DNA of 64,000 bases from Lachnospiraceae bacterium (GTDB lineage: Bacteria; Bacillota; Clostridia; Lachnospirales; Lachnospiraceae): positions 124,001 to 188,000 of the forward strand of contig JAGBHK010000017.1 of the NCBI GenBank assembly GCA_017935565.1, written 5' to 3'. Under the pieces are notes generated by a model. The model worked only from the letters and a program-made list of their open reading frames with translations. It searched no databases and was not told the DNA's origin. Below, one piece after another: positions 25,393 through 33,805 of this stretch. Within the stretch, counting starts at the first letter, position 1. Each line of letters starts with the position of its first letter. Made by a program: the position numbers and the translations under genes.

Positions 25393-25553
25393 TTCTGTAC
25401 AAAATGCTGATATTTTGCTTTGATACAGAAAAAGACGAGAAATTTCTGTACTAGCACATTGTATAATTTCTTGATACAGAAAATCTAGCGTAATAATAAT
25501 GAAATGAGCATATAATTCTGTACTGAGGCGTTTTTTTAAAAATCGGTACAGAA
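25393..25553 (+). repeat. Three 38-bp inverted-repeat units (TTCTGTA...TACAGAA)
   Basis: Each unit opens with TTCTGTA and closes with TACAGAA and is exactly 38 bases: 25393-25430, 25444-25481, 25516-25553. The interiors are AT-rich and unrelated. They fill most of the gene-free stretch before the ART-type toxin gene; the remainder (25554-25629) shows nothing clear. Confidence 0.8.
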
Positions 25554-25629
25554 AAAAGATATTTTCATAGAAGATAATGAATCATTCACAGAAAATCACA
25601 CGTTATCTTTCCTTGTATATTATAAATTC

Positions 25630-25657
25630 TTGACAAATACTCCTATAGGAGTATAAT
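25630..25657 (+). promoter_or_regulatory. Promoter with operator between -35 and -10
   Basis: TTGACA (25630-25635), 16 bases, TATAAT (25652-25657). The perfect palindrome ACTCCTATAGGAGT (25639-25652) fills the spacer. This is a tight repressor site, probably for the HTH protein encoded at 26338. Confidence 0.88.
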
Positions 25658-25676
25658 AAAACTAGAGGTGATAACA

Positions 25677-26372
25677 TTGGATAAAATTAAATTATATCAT
25701 GGTTCGGAGCGAGTGATAGAAAAGCCTGTTTATGGATATGGAAAAAAGTATAATGATTATGGAATTGGATTTTATTGTACAGAAAGCATGGAAATGGCAA
25801 AAGAATGGGCTGTAGCATTTGAGAGAAATGGATATGCTAATGGTTATGAAATTGATTTAAATGGACTTAAAATATTAGATTTAAATGCAAATGATTATTG
25901 CATATTACATTGGTTGGCGCTTCTTTTGAAATATCGAGAATTTGATGTGAATACAGCATTGGCGCTCGAAGCAAAATTATATTTGGTCGACACTTTTGGA
26001 ATTGATTGCGACGATTATGACATTATAAAGGGATATAGAGCGGATGATAGTTATTTTGCGTTTGCACAGGATTTCATTAATGGCACCATTTCGTATCGAC
26101 AATTAAGTAATGCAATGCATTTAGGTAAATTAGGTCAGCAAATTGTTTTGAAAAGTGAAAGTGCATTTAAAAGAATTAAATTTCTTGAGTTCGAAACTGC
26201 TACTTATGAAGAATGGTATTTAAAGAAAATGTTGCGAGATAAAAAGGCGCGAAGAGACTATTTTGATGTTGAAAAATATAAAAGAAGAAAAGATGACATT
26301 TTTATTCATCAGATTTTAGATGAGGAGATGAAGAGTAATGATGAACGCTTACGACAGAATGTATTTGGATAA
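25677..26372 (+). CDS. DUF3990-like protein with predicted ADP-ribosyltransferase fold (toxin candidate)
   Basis: 231 residues. TTG 25677 is chosen as start because GAGGTG (25665-25670) lies six bases before it; the GTG at 25668 is part of that site. The N-terminal segment KIKLYHGSERVIEKPVYGYG, with NDYGIGFYCT and AKEWAV after it, matches the DUF3990 family: HGS and YGxGFY recall the H and Y/G positions of ADP-ribosyltransferases. DUF3990 proteins occur in toxin-antitoxin and phage-defence pairs. Here the partner gene overlaps by 35 bases and the promoter has a repressor-type palindrome. Enzyme activity and target are inference. Confidence 0.75.
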   Translation: MDKIKLYHGSERVIEKPVYGYGKKYNDYGIGFYCTESMEMAKEWAVAFERNGYANGYEIDLNGLKILDLNANDYCILHWLALLLKYREFDVNTALALEAKLYLVDTFGIDCDDYDIIKGYRADDSYFAFAQDFINGTISYRQLSNAMHLGKLGQQIVLKSESAFKRIKFLEFETATYEEWYLKKMLRDKKARRDYFDVEKYKRRKDDIFIHQILDEEMKSNDERLRQNVFG

Positions 26373-26985
26373 GGCGAGAATTGCAATGGGATGTATGCTT
26401 GATAGTGCTGTAAATCAGATGCGACTCGATATTGATAAATATTTTGAATTGTTCATTGCGTCTGGCATTGCTAAGCGCTTCGAAAATGGCGATGTAAGTA
26501 TTATAGCTGGTAAATCCGGAAGAGAAATATTTTGTGATGTAATGATATGCACATCAGGATTGGAAACTCCTATTGTTTGGGAACGTATGGAAGATAAAAG
26601 CCAAGAATATTGGGCAGGATGGGCTCTTGTATATTATCAATGGATAAAAAATATACCTTTTGCTGAAATTGTAAAATACATTTCTTTGAGTGAAATTGTT
26701 AAAATGTATTATCCATACCATGAGATGGATATTAGACAATTTGTTGATAAAATGGATGAAATCTATACCATAAGACAAGCAGAAACAAAGTTAAAGGAAA
26801 GACGCATAAAATTAGAAATGAGTCAATCTGATTTGGCAGCTGCATCAGGGGTTCCGTTAAGAACTATACAACAGTATGAGCAAAGACAAAAGGATATAAA
26901 TAAAGCAGCGATTGTGACGGTATCTAAACTAGCAAGGGCGTTATACTGTTCGGCGGAGGATTTGATGGAAAATAGGGATAGTTAA
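26338..26985 (+). CDS. XRE-type regulator with N-terminal partner domain (antitoxin candidate)
   Basis: 215 residues. The C-terminal 70 residues form an XRE helix-turn-helix (ERRIKLEMSQSDLAAASGVP, then RTIQQYEQRQKDI). The N-terminal ~140 residues (FELFIASGIAKRFENGDVSI, then GKSGREIFCDVM) are helical, not recognised, and probably bind the toxin. ATG 26338 or the adjacent ATG 26341 follows GAGGAG at a slightly long distance. The reading frame overlaps the DUF3990 gene, which favours coupled translation. DNA-binding in the C-terminus and a separate N-terminal domain is a common antitoxin plan. It likely represses through the palindrome at 25639. Confidence 0.78.
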   Translation: MMNAYDRMYLDKARIAMGCMLDSAVNQMRLDIDKYFELFIASGIAKRFENGDVSIIAGKSGREIFCDVMICTSGLETPIVWERMEDKSQEYWAGWALVYYQWIKNIPFAEIVKYISLSEIVKMYYPYHEMDIRQFVDKMDEIYTIRQAETKLKERRIKLEMSQSDLAAASGVPLRTIQQYEQRQKDINKAAIVTVSKLARALYCSAEDLMENRDS

Positions 26986-26990
26986 AAGAA

Positions 26991-27027
26991 CAACCGCAGT
27001 GCCATTTAGACACTGCGGTTGCTCTTT
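26991..27027 (+). terminator. Terminator of the ART/XRE pair
   Basis: CAACCGCAGTG (26991-27001) pairs exactly with CACTGCGGTTG (27011-27021), loop of nine, then CTCTTTTGG. Only about 37 bases remain to the end of the next, opposite gene. Confidence 0.9.
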
Positions 27028-27063
27028 TGGAAAAATATAATAACCGTTATTACTATATGCAAA

Positions 27064-28158
27064 TTAATTTTCGATTCTTACGTTACAGATTGTACACAAC
27101 TCGCCTGAAAGTGATAAACAAACAGGAAGTGAATGTGTAGGTGGAATCTGGATTACTGATTTAACTGTAACACCGCTGTTTTTCTGAATAATGATAATAG
27201 TGTCATCTTCACGGTGAGCAGTGATTTCACAGTCAGAAACACCTTTTTTATTTGTAGCCAACCATTCGCCCCAATCCTTCCAATCGTCGTCAAATGTAGC
27301 TTCAAATGTGTAACTGTCTGCGTTTAAGTTCCAACCAAATCCGTCTGAACGTGTAACACAGAATTCTTTGTATGCAATACCACCAACGTTCTGGTCAAGA
27401 GCTGAGAACACAACAACAAGTGGTGTATGAAAGTTCTCTCTTGCCTGCTGATAACTGATAGTGTTGTATGTGATTTTCAATGGTTCTTCGCTAATAGGTA
27501 CGCCGTATGAATGGGCTGTCCACCAACCAATACAATCAAGGTTAGGAATGTCGCCTTCTTCCTGTGACATTGTAGTATTACTAATCTTTATAGGAGTAAT
27601 AGTACCCTCGTCAATAGGGTCGATTTCATTTTCAATCTTGAAATCACTCATTGTACAAGCTTCGCCAGTGATTGATAAATAAACTTCTTTATCTGCATAT
27701 TCTGCTGGCAATGTAGTTGTTGAAGTTGTAATAATACCGCAATTTTCAATACGAACCAATACATACTGATGGTCTCTTACGGCTGTTACAGAACAATCAC
27801 AACCCGCTTTATTCTGGTCTAACCAAAGTTCCCAACTTTCCCATTCAGGCATATGGAAGTTTTCGTAAATGAAATCCTCACATACTTCCTTAATAGCATA
27901 AGCATCTGAACGTGTAGTTGAATGCTGTGTATAATTGTTTGTTGCCTTGAAACCAACAGGTGCAGCTTTACCATCGTCTGATGTGTAAATAATAGCAGAT
28001 GGTGTATGCCAGTTGCTAGTAGCACCCTGAGATGTAACATTTTTAAATGTCACATGTACTGGGTATGTTGATAATGGAATACCAAGTGTCTGTTTTTGAC
28101 GAAATACCATACTGGCAATCGGTTCTTTGTTAATCGCTCTAGTCAATAAAATATCCAT
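27064..28158 (-). CDS. Protein with two tandem beta-rich repeats, unknown function
   Basis: 364 residues, no signal peptide or membrane helix, so cytoplasmic. It is an internal duplication: about 15-185 and 210-364 share the order T..SxxA..NxHTPLxVVxS, TRSDxxxxN, W..W.xWLxxNKxGxxxCxxTAxRxxxxxxxxxxNxG, and end with the same LSITGEACTMSDFKIEN / LSGELCTICNVRIEN strand. The pattern of alternating hydrophobic residues and Trp suggests beta-sandwich, perhaps sugar-binding, domains; that is inference. AGGAGG six bases before the start is strong. It stands alone between two terminators. It might act on stored glycan, but no neighbour supports this. Confidence 0.8.
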   Translation of the reverse strand: MDILLTRAINKEPIASMVFRQKQTLGIPLSTYPVHVTFKNVTSQGATSNWHTPSAIIYTSDDGKAAPVGFKATNNYTQHSTTRSDAYAIKEVCEDFIYENFHMPEWESWELWLDQNKAGCDCSVTAVRDHQYVLVRIENCGIITTSTTTLPAEYADKEVYLSITGEACTMSDFKIENEIDPIDEGTITPIKISNTTMSQEEGDIPNLDCIGWWTAHSYGVPISEEPLKITYNTISYQQARENFHTPLVVVFSALDQNVGGIAYKEFCVTRSDGFGWNLNADSYTFEATFDDDWKDWGEWLATNKKGVSDCEITAHREDDTIIIIQKNSGVTVKSVIQIPPTHSLPVCLSLSGELCTICNVRIEN

Positions 28159-28269
28159 ATAAATCCTCCTTTAAAGAATACTTATCCCCCGATTCAAATA
28201 TTCTTTTTTTTCGCGTTCTAAATTCTTGATTGTATTATACTATAAAATTTGGATTTAGCAAACAATTAT

Positions 28270-28302
28270 TTGAAAAAAATGGGCAAGTTTACGAACTTGC
28301 CC
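28270..28302 (-). terminator. Terminator of the LRR lipoprotein gene (minus strand)
   Basis: GGGCAAGTT (28281-28289) pairs with AACTTGCCC (28294-28302). Read on the minus strand the hairpin is followed by ATTTTTTTC. The 28159-28269 stretch upstream of the 27064 gene holds only AT-rich promoter-like sequence. Confidence 0.9.
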
Positions 28303-28318
28303 TGGAATTTACTATAGT

Positions 28319-29437
28319 TTAATATGAAATTTTATGTATTGTTGCATTGCAGCCATCAAAAGCATTGAAGTCAAGAAAAGTAGTTGCAGGTATATATATT
28401 TCAGTAAGTGAAACACAATACGTAAAGGCATAGGTACCTATTGTTTTTAAATTTTTAGATACTTTAATTGAAGTAAGAGTACGAAGTTCCTCAAAGGCAT
28501 ACCCTTTGATTGTAGTTACAGAGTCTGCCATTTCTATACGTGTTAGTGCAGGGTAATTGGATTCGTAACCATAGCCATCGCTTTCTTGATGAACACCACC
28601 AAAATTATATGCTCCAATACTTGTTATACCATCTTCTATTATAACAGTTTGTATATCGCTTAAGTAATCATACCATTTATACTCTGCAATGTTTGGCCTG
28701 CCTGCACCTGAGGTGTAATCCGGCATTGCCCCGGATCCGTATATAGTCAATGTATTTCCTTCTAATTTCCATTTTACACTACCGCTTACAGTACCTGAAG
28801 TGGCAGGTGTACTTGGTTTGCTAGTTGTTGTCTCTTCTTCTTTGTCTACAACAGTTGTAGTGGTTGTTGGCTGTGTAGTAGTTGGATTTTCCTTGGTTGT
28901 AGTATTTTCTTTAGTAGTAGTATTTTCTTTTGAAGTGCTTGATTCTTTAGATGCATCTCCGTTGTTTGAACTGCTACTGTTATTATTAGAATTACCTGAG
29001 TTACTTGAACCACCATTGTTAGTAGAACTATTATTCGAACTTCCACCATTCGAACTTCCATTATTGTTATTTGAACTTCCGTTATTTGACGAATTTCCAT
29101 TGTTAGAGGAACCGCTATTTGACGAACTTCCACTATTTGACGAACTTCCATTGTTAGAAGTTCCACTATTATTCGACGAACCACCATTATTTGATGAATT
29201 ATTTCCATCGTTGGAAGCGACTTTTGAAGTCTCGTCTTCTCCGTCGTTTGAAGGTTTTTGATTCTCGCCTGAAACTTCACCGTTTTCATCTGTTTCTGAA
29301 GCGAATTTATCTAACATTGCGCCTGCATCTGTTATTGGAGCCTTAGTTTCTTCCTCTTTTGCTTCCTCTTTAACGCAAGCGGTTAAGGAAAAGAGCAAAG
29401 TAATAGAAAGGCTAATATATAAAAGTTTCTTTTTCAT
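28319..29437 (-). CDS. BspA-type leucine-rich-repeat lipoprotein with Asn/Ser/Gly linker
   Basis: 372 residues. Signal peptide with lipobox LTAC (Cys21). Residues about 60-165 are low-complexity Asn/Ser/Gly repeats, then a Thr/Lys/Glu stretch (TTKENTTTKE type) to about 205, which spans the cell wall. The C-terminal ~150 residues are LRR_5 (BspA-like) repeats: GAMPDYTSGAG, IEDGITSIGAYNFGG, YAFEELRTLTSIKVSKNLKT. LRR_5 proteins bind host or bacterial surfaces. The partner gene at 29466 is a paralogue with a shorter linker. AGGAG eight bases upstream sets the start. The linker DNA is repetitive and may vary in length between strains. Confidence 0.9.
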   Translation of the reverse strand: MKKKLLYISLSITLLFSLTACVKEEAKEEETKAPITDAGAMLDKFASETDENGEVSGENQKPSNDGEDETSKVASNDGNNSSNNGGSSNNSGTSNNGSSSNSGSSSNSGSSNNGNSSNNGSSNNNNGSSNGGSSNNSSTNNGGSSNSGNSNNNSSSSNNGDASKESSTSKENTTTKENTTTKENPTTTQPTTTTTVVDKEEETTTSKPSTPATSGTVSGSVKWKLEGNTLTIYGSGAMPDYTSGAGRPNIAEYKWYDYLSDIQTVIIEDGITSIGAYNFGGVHQESDGYGYESNYPALTRIEMADSVTTIKGYAFEELRTLTSIKVSKNLKTIGTYAFTYCVSLTEIYIPATTFLDFNAFDGCNATIHKISY

Positions 29438-29465
29438 TGTTTTTTCTCCTGAATACTTAAAATAA

Positions 29466-30461
29466 TTATCTGACTACGTATGTTATGTAGGCATCAAGGG
29501 CGTAACTTTGCATTACAGAGCCCGCTGGTCCATAAACTGTTAATGTTGAAGGCGGAATGTTTTTAAAAACATTATCGCCTAAACTTGTTAAACTACCAGG
29601 GATTGTAAGAGAAGTAAAAGAAGTGCAATCTTTAAATACTTCATCCCCGATGGAAGTTAGTCCGTCGCTTATTGTAATTGTAGTCAAACTAGTACATTTA
29701 TAAAATGTTCTATTTCCTAAAGTTTTTATAGCACCTGGAATGTTTATCGGTCCAGTCAATGAACTGCATCCGTTGAATGCGTTGTCACCAAGTTTTGTGA
29801 GACCGCTTGGAAGCGTTACACTTTTTAATTTTGTGCACCCGTAAAAAGCCTTACGCTCAATGCTTGTAACAGTGGCTGGTATTTCAACAGATTCTAATGC
29901 TGTGAAATCCGCAAATGCATTTTGACAAATATTTGTCACACCACTTTTAATAATAACTTTAGTAATATTTGAACGAGAATCATACCAAGGAATGTCGCTC
30001 ATAGCACCATTTCCTGAAATAGTCAGAGTTGAACCACTAACCGCCCACTTGATACCGTTGGAATTACCTGAAGGAGCAGTAGTTGTTTCCTCGCCACCAG
30101 AAGGCTTTTTAGTCGTTGTCTGCTCTGTGGTAGCAGTTTGTTTCTTAGTCGTAGTCGGTTGTTCCTTAGTAGTAACATTTTCTTTGGTTGTAGTGTTTTC
30201 CTTGCTTGTAGTAGGATTCTTTGAAGTAGAATCATTGTTGTTTTTGCTAGAAGAAGGAATATTACTGTCCGCAATTTGCTCTGAAGAACTGTTCTCGCCA
30301 GACTCTTCATTAGGAGTAGTTTCGTTTGAAGCAAAACTGTTAAGCAAATCATTGGCATTGGCAACTGGTGCCTGTGTTTCCGTTTCTTCTTCGCTATCGC
30401 ATGAACATAATATAAATAATGATAATATCAAAATAAATAAATATAATAAACGTTTTTTCAT
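29466..30461 (-). CDS. BspA-type leucine-rich-repeat lipoprotein
   Basis: 331 residues. Signal peptide with lipobox ILCSC (Cys21). A short acidic mature start (ANANDLLNSFAS, matching the paralogue's start), then a Thr/Lys/Glu-rich wall linker (about 85-130), then five to six LRR_5 repeats of about 23 residues (IKSGVTNICQNAFADFTALE, IPATVTSIERKAFYGCTKL and so on). It is anchored in the membrane with repeats exposed. It is probably transcribed with the paralogue at 28319 (28-base gap). AAGGAG precedes the start. Its promoter region is shared back to back with the gene at 30571. Confidence 0.9.
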   Translation of the reverse strand: MKKRLLYLFILILSLFILCSCDSEEETETQAPVANANDLLNSFASNETTPNEESGENSSSEQIADSNIPSSSKNNNDSTSKNPTTSKENTTTKENVTTKEQPTTTKKQTATTEQTTTKKPSGGEETTTAPSGNSNGIKWAVSGSTLTISGNGAMSDIPWYDSRSNITKVIIKSGVTNICQNAFADFTALESVEIPATVTSIERKAFYGCTKLKSVTLPSGLTKLGDNAFNGCSSLTGPINIPGAIKTLGNRTFYKCTSLTTITISDGLTSIGDEVFKDCTSFTSLTIPGSLTSLGDNVFKNIPPSTLTVYGPAGSVMQSYALDAYITYVVR

Positions 30462-30570
30462 AGGTATTCATCTCCTTTATAAGTTTAACACTACAATAAA
30501 CATTGAAAAAAGTCAATGTTTTTGATATGATATCTTTGGTTAAATTAAGTAATTATGATTGGAGAAAAGT

Positions 30571-31578
30571 GTGGATAGAATAGTTTTTAAATGCATCATG
30601 TGCGGTGCGAATTTGAAAATGGAAGGCATTACTAAAATTGTAAAATGCCAGTATTGTGGAACGAATCAGACTATGCCTAGAAGTGACGCTTCTGAAGGTG
30701 AGAATTATCTTGCGAGAGCGTTTGTTCTTATGGAAGATGGTCAGTTTATAAAAGCAAATCAGTATTTTGAGAAGGCTTTGGACGAAGACGCTTTTGCTTG
30801 GGAAGCATATTTAGGTAAAGTGATGGCTAAGGTAAAGATTGCGAAGCCAGAAGATTTTTGGAATATTGATGCAAATGAAGATATAGAAGAGTTTTTTAAA
30901 ACAGTAAAAAATGCTAGTGAATATGACAAAGCAATTAGATTTGCAGGTGAGGATGCAGCTAAAAGGCTTATTGATTTTCGCGAGAATTTGTATAACAAGA
31001 TATATGAGAGAGCAAAAACTTATATGGATGAAGAAAAGTATGATGAGGCTCTCGAGTTAATTAAGCGACTTTATGGGTATAAGGATACTGTGGAATTGCA
31101 TGATAAGTGCCAAAATCAGGCTACTTATATGGAAAATGAAGGAAACTATCAAAAGGCAATTGGCTATATGGACAAAGGTGCGTATAACAATGCAGTGAAT
31201 TTGTTTAAAAGATTAAAAGATTATAAGGATTCTGCAAAATTGTATGATGAAGCCAGATACAAACGAGCAATAGAGCGAGAAGATAGTGGTGAGTATATGG
31301 AGGCCATTGTTTTATTTGAAGAATTAGGCGATTATAAGGATTCTAAAAATCATAAAAAATCATGCGAAAAGGTAGTTACTGAAAGAAGATATCAGTATGC
31401 CAAAGGTAAATTGAATGGAGCTACTGAGATTGATGATGTTATAAGAGCAAAAGAAGTATTTAATGAAATCATAGATTATAAGGATTCCAGATATCAGATT
31501 AAAGAATGTGATGATGAAATAGCAAGATTAACTGAAATAGAAGAACGAAAAAATAAAGGTATTTTTAAGTTCTTCTAA
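30571..31578 (+). CDS. Zinc-ribbon and TPR-like repeat protein
   Basis: 335 residues from GTG 30571 (GGAG six bases before; an in-frame TTG at 30559 overlaps it). An N-terminal zinc ribbon, FKCIMCGANLKM with KCQYCGTNQTMPR (about 5-38), precedes helical TPR-like repeats. The later repeats carry the recurring signature YKDS/YKDT (GYKDTVEL, DYKDSAKL, DYKDSKNH, DYKDSRYQ), seen in many Lachnospiraceae cytoplasmic proteins of unknown role. It is likely a scaffold or adaptor. It overlaps the end of azlD on the other strand by four bases. No further function can be supported. Confidence 0.82.
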   Translation: MDRIVFKCIMCGANLKMEGITKIVKCQYCGTNQTMPRSDASEGENYLARAFVLMEDGQFIKANQYFEKALDEDAFAWEAYLGKVMAKVKIAKPEDFWNIDANEDIEEFFKTVKNASEYDKAIRFAGEDAAKRLIDFRENLYNKIYERAKTYMDEEKYDEALELIKRLYGYKDTVELHDKCQNQATYMENEGNYQKAIGYMDKGAYNNAVNLFKRLKDYKDSAKLYDEARYKRAIEREDSGEYMEAIVLFEELGDYKDSKNHKKSCEKVVTERRYQYAKGKLNGATEIDDVIRAKEVFNEIIDYKDSRYQIKECDDEIARLTEIEERKNKGIFKFF

Positions 31579-31880
31579 ATAAATAATTCAAATATGAATA
31601 CTGTTAATACAGCGGCGGCAGCAACTTTTACAAGGCTGCCGCCTTTTGTTGCCACAATGAGTGCAACCACAAATCCTGCTAATGCTGAATAGATTCCGCT
31701 TGTAGCGTATAGAATCGCAGGAAATGTCATTACAGACAATGTTACATAAGGCACGTAAAATAGAAAGGACCTTATGTATTTATTTTTAATTTCAGTTCTT
31801 ATGATGGTAAGTGGCAGCAGTCTAATAAGATATGTCACTATTGCCATCACAAGTATGTATATGTAAATGTTAGCGTTCAT
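31575..31880 (-). CDS. azlD: Branched-chain amino acid exporter small subunit AzlD
   Basis: 101 residues with four hydrophobic segments and the family's TYLIRLLPLTIIR start (about 15-28) and YVPYVTLSVMTFPAIL segment. Together with AzlC it forms a transporter for branched-chain amino acids and related compounds. It overlaps azlC by 11 bases, which indicates coupled translation. The length matches the family. Confidence 0.9.
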   Translation of the reverse strand: MNANIYIYILVMAIVTYLIRLLPLTIIRTEIKNKYIRSFLFYVPYVTLSVMTFPAILYATSGIYSALAGFVVALIVATKGGSLVKVAAAAVLTVFIFELFI

Positions 31881-32592
31881 TTTTGGCGTCCTCCTCTATA
31901 GGGAAAAGAAAAGCGGCTATTCCTGCAATTAGGATAGTCAATATTATAATAGTGAAACCTGACGATATTTTATTAAGTATCGGCAAGTATTTAAATAAAA
32001 GGCTCGCAATCATTGAAATGATAACCAATCCTCTAATTATCTTATTTTCTTTTGCAGGTGGGATGATTATGGCAATAAACATTCCGTAAAGTGCCACACC
32101 CAATGCGCTTAATATTCTTGCAGGTAAAATGCTTCCTGAAAGTGCTCCTAAAAATGTTCCTAAAGCCCAACCTGGTGATGCCACGCATATTGCACCATAG
32201 CAATAATAAGGACTCAATTTCTTTGGACGTGCGCTACAAATTCCAAATATCTCATCTGTGATTCCGTAAGACATAATAAATCTATGGAAAAATGGATATT
32301 TCGTGTCCAATTTTTGCGAAAGCGAACACGACATCAAACAATATCTTAAGTTAATAATAAGCTGCGTAAAAGCCATTTCAATGTACGACGCACTCGCCAT
32401 AATAACGCCTAATCCTGCGAATTGTCCTGCACTTGTTAAATTTGTAAGGGATAAAAGTGTGGATTGAAGGATGCTAAGTCCACCTTTTACCGCTTCGATT
32501 CCGAATGTAAATGAAACTGCCATATATCCTAAGGCAATAGGTATTCCATCAATAATTCCACGCTTAAATGCTATTTTTTTATCTTCACTCAT
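31870..32592 (-). CDS. azlC: Branched-chain amino acid exporter large subunit AzlC
   Basis: 240 residues, largely hydrophobic. Family marks are GIIDGIPIALGYMAVSFTFG at the start, LTSAGQFAG, and the INLRYCLMSCSL and YGITDEIFGI segments. It exports branched-chain amino acids in the family. The order azlC-azlD on the minus strand is standard. No leader structure was seen upstream, and the gap to the hemolysin III-like gene (199 bases) holds that gene's promoter. Confidence 0.93.
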   Translation of the reverse strand: MSEDKKIAFKRGIIDGIPIALGYMAVSFTFGIEAVKGGLSILQSTLLSLTNLTSAGQFAGLGVIMASASYIEMAFTQLIINLRYCLMSCSLSQKLDTKYPFFHRFIMSYGITDEIFGICSARPKKLSPYYCYGAICVASPGWALGTFLGALSGSILPARILSALGVALYGMFIAIIIPPAKENKIIRGLVIISMIASLLFKYLPILNKISSGFTIIILTILIAGIAAFLFPIEEDAKNER

Positions 32593-32667
32593 AGTTTAAA
32601 TCTCCATAAAAAATACAACACTATTATATACTTATAAATTGTTTTTTCAAGTGGAAAATATTTTCTG

Positions 32668-32727
32668 TTGACAAAAACTAAATTATAGAATATTATAATT
32701 TATGTGATGTAGTAATCAATACTACAT
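32668..32727 (+). promoter_or_regulatory. Promoter with palindromic operator
   Basis: TTGACA (32668-32673), 17 bases, TATTAT (32691-32696). The palindrome ATGTAGTA-N5-TACTACAT (32707-32727) covers the expected transcription start. A dimeric repressor site is likely; the regulator is not in the window. Confidence 0.75.
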
Positions 32728-32791
32728 AATAAAGAGAAAAGAACATTAAAAAGTGACTTGTGATATTTGAAAGGTGTTTAAGGTGGTTGAA

Positions 32792-33448
32792 ATGATTGAA
32801 AAATTAAAGGATCCGGGAAGTGCGATAACTCATTTTATTGGTATGTTGATGGCGGTATTTGCAGCTACTCCGCTTATTATGAAACTTGGTGATAATCCTG
32901 ATAAGGTGCATTTAGTGTCGTTATTGATATTTATTGTAAGTATGATTTTGTTGTACACAGCCAGTACATTATATCATTCTTTGAAGTTGTCAGAAAAAGG
33001 TACAGAAATATTTAAGAAGATTGACCATATGATGATTTTTGTGCTTATTGCGGGAAGTTATACTCCTGTATGTATGATTGTTTTGGAAAAGAATGTGGGA
33101 ATTCCGTTGTTAGCGCTTGTATGGGGCATTGCTATTGGAGGAATTATTATTAAAGCTTGTTGGATTAATTGTCCGAAGTGGTTCTCGTCGGCGTTGTACA
33201 TTGCGATGGGATGGACTTGTGTGTTGGCATTTACGCAGATTTTAAATGGACTTTCGAGACCTGCATTTTTGTGGTTGTTGGCAGGCGGAATTATTTATAC
33301 AATCGGTGGAATAATTTATGCATTGAAGTTAAAAATGTTTAATCAGAAACATAAATATTTTGGTTCTCATGAAATATTTCATTTGTTTGTAATGGCTGGC
33401 AGCGTGTGTCACTTCATATTGATGTATAAATATATTACAATTATGTAA
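32792..33448 (+). CDS. Hemolysin III family (PAQR-like) membrane protein
   Basis: 218 residues from ATG 32792 with AAGGTGG at about 32780-32786; the earlier GTG at 32774 has a poorer site. Seven hydrophobic helices and the family motifs are visible: SAITHFIGML, ASTLYHSL, KKIDHMMIFVLIAGSYTP, and the closing SHEIFHLFVMAGSVCHF with zinc-binding histidines. Members are integral membrane proteins, some acting in fatty acid or membrane homeostasis; haemolytic activity is not general. It is a single gene with its own promoter and terminator. Confidence 0.93.
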   Translation: MIEKLKDPGSAITHFIGMLMAVFAATPLIMKLGDNPDKVHLVSLLIFIVSMILLYTASTLYHSLKLSEKGTEIFKKIDHMMIFVLIAGSYTPVCMIVLEKNVGIPLLALVWGIAIGGIIIKACWINCPKWFSSALYIAMGWTCVLAFTQILNGLSRPAFLWLLAGGIIYTIGGIIYALKLKMFNQKHKYFGSHEIFHLFVMAGSVCHFILMYKYITIM

Positions 33449-33460
33449 AAAAATATGTAA

Positions 33461-33495
33461 AGGGCTTTCCACTTATGTGGTTAGCCCTATTTTTT
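33461..33495 (+). terminator. Terminator of the hemolysin III-like gene
   Basis: AGGGCT (33461-33466) pairs with AGCCCT (33483-33488), with inner CCAC/GTGG (33469-33472/33477-33480), then ATTTTTTG. Confidence 0.88.
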
Positions 33496-33655
33496 GCTAT
33501 ATAAGAAAGTTCTTCGAACTTCCCTATATAGCAAAAAATGCTCCGAGAGGATGCGCACTCGCGCGAATGGAAATATGTCGCAAATGCGACCGCGCTCGGC
33601 GCGAGAATTTCGCAAGCGAAATTCTTTGTTCTTAGGAATTTCCTGCGCAAGGAAA
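33490..33655 (+). repeat. Chain of hairpins behind a terminator (dispersed repeat copy 2)
   Basis: TTTTTTGCTATATA (33490-33503) pairs exactly with TATATAGCAAAAAA (33525-33538), enclosing AAGTTC-TTC-GAACTT. More hairpins follow: GTCGC/GCGAC (33577-33590), GAATTTCGC-AA-GCGAAATTC (33605-33624) and TTTCCT/AGGAAA (about 33639-33655). 33497-33523 matches the copy at 15660. The rest, 33656-33805, has no visible gene. Confidence 0.8.
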
Positions 33656-33805
33656 AGATTTATAATAAAGCAACAGGCTTTGAAAGGTTAGGAAACGAGT
33701 TAATCGCGTAGAAGAGCCCGTTTGCGAACTTTAAGATTCAAGTGTCAAAAGGTCATCATCTCATCACACTATATTATATTAGTATTATCCGTAAAATGTG
33801 CAAAA

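Noticed and set aside
28800-29289. Long frames opposite and shifted to the LRR lipoprotein linker
   Set aside because: They are products of the low-complexity Asn/Ser/Gly repeat DNA; the lipoprotein frame has signal peptide, ribosome site and domain.
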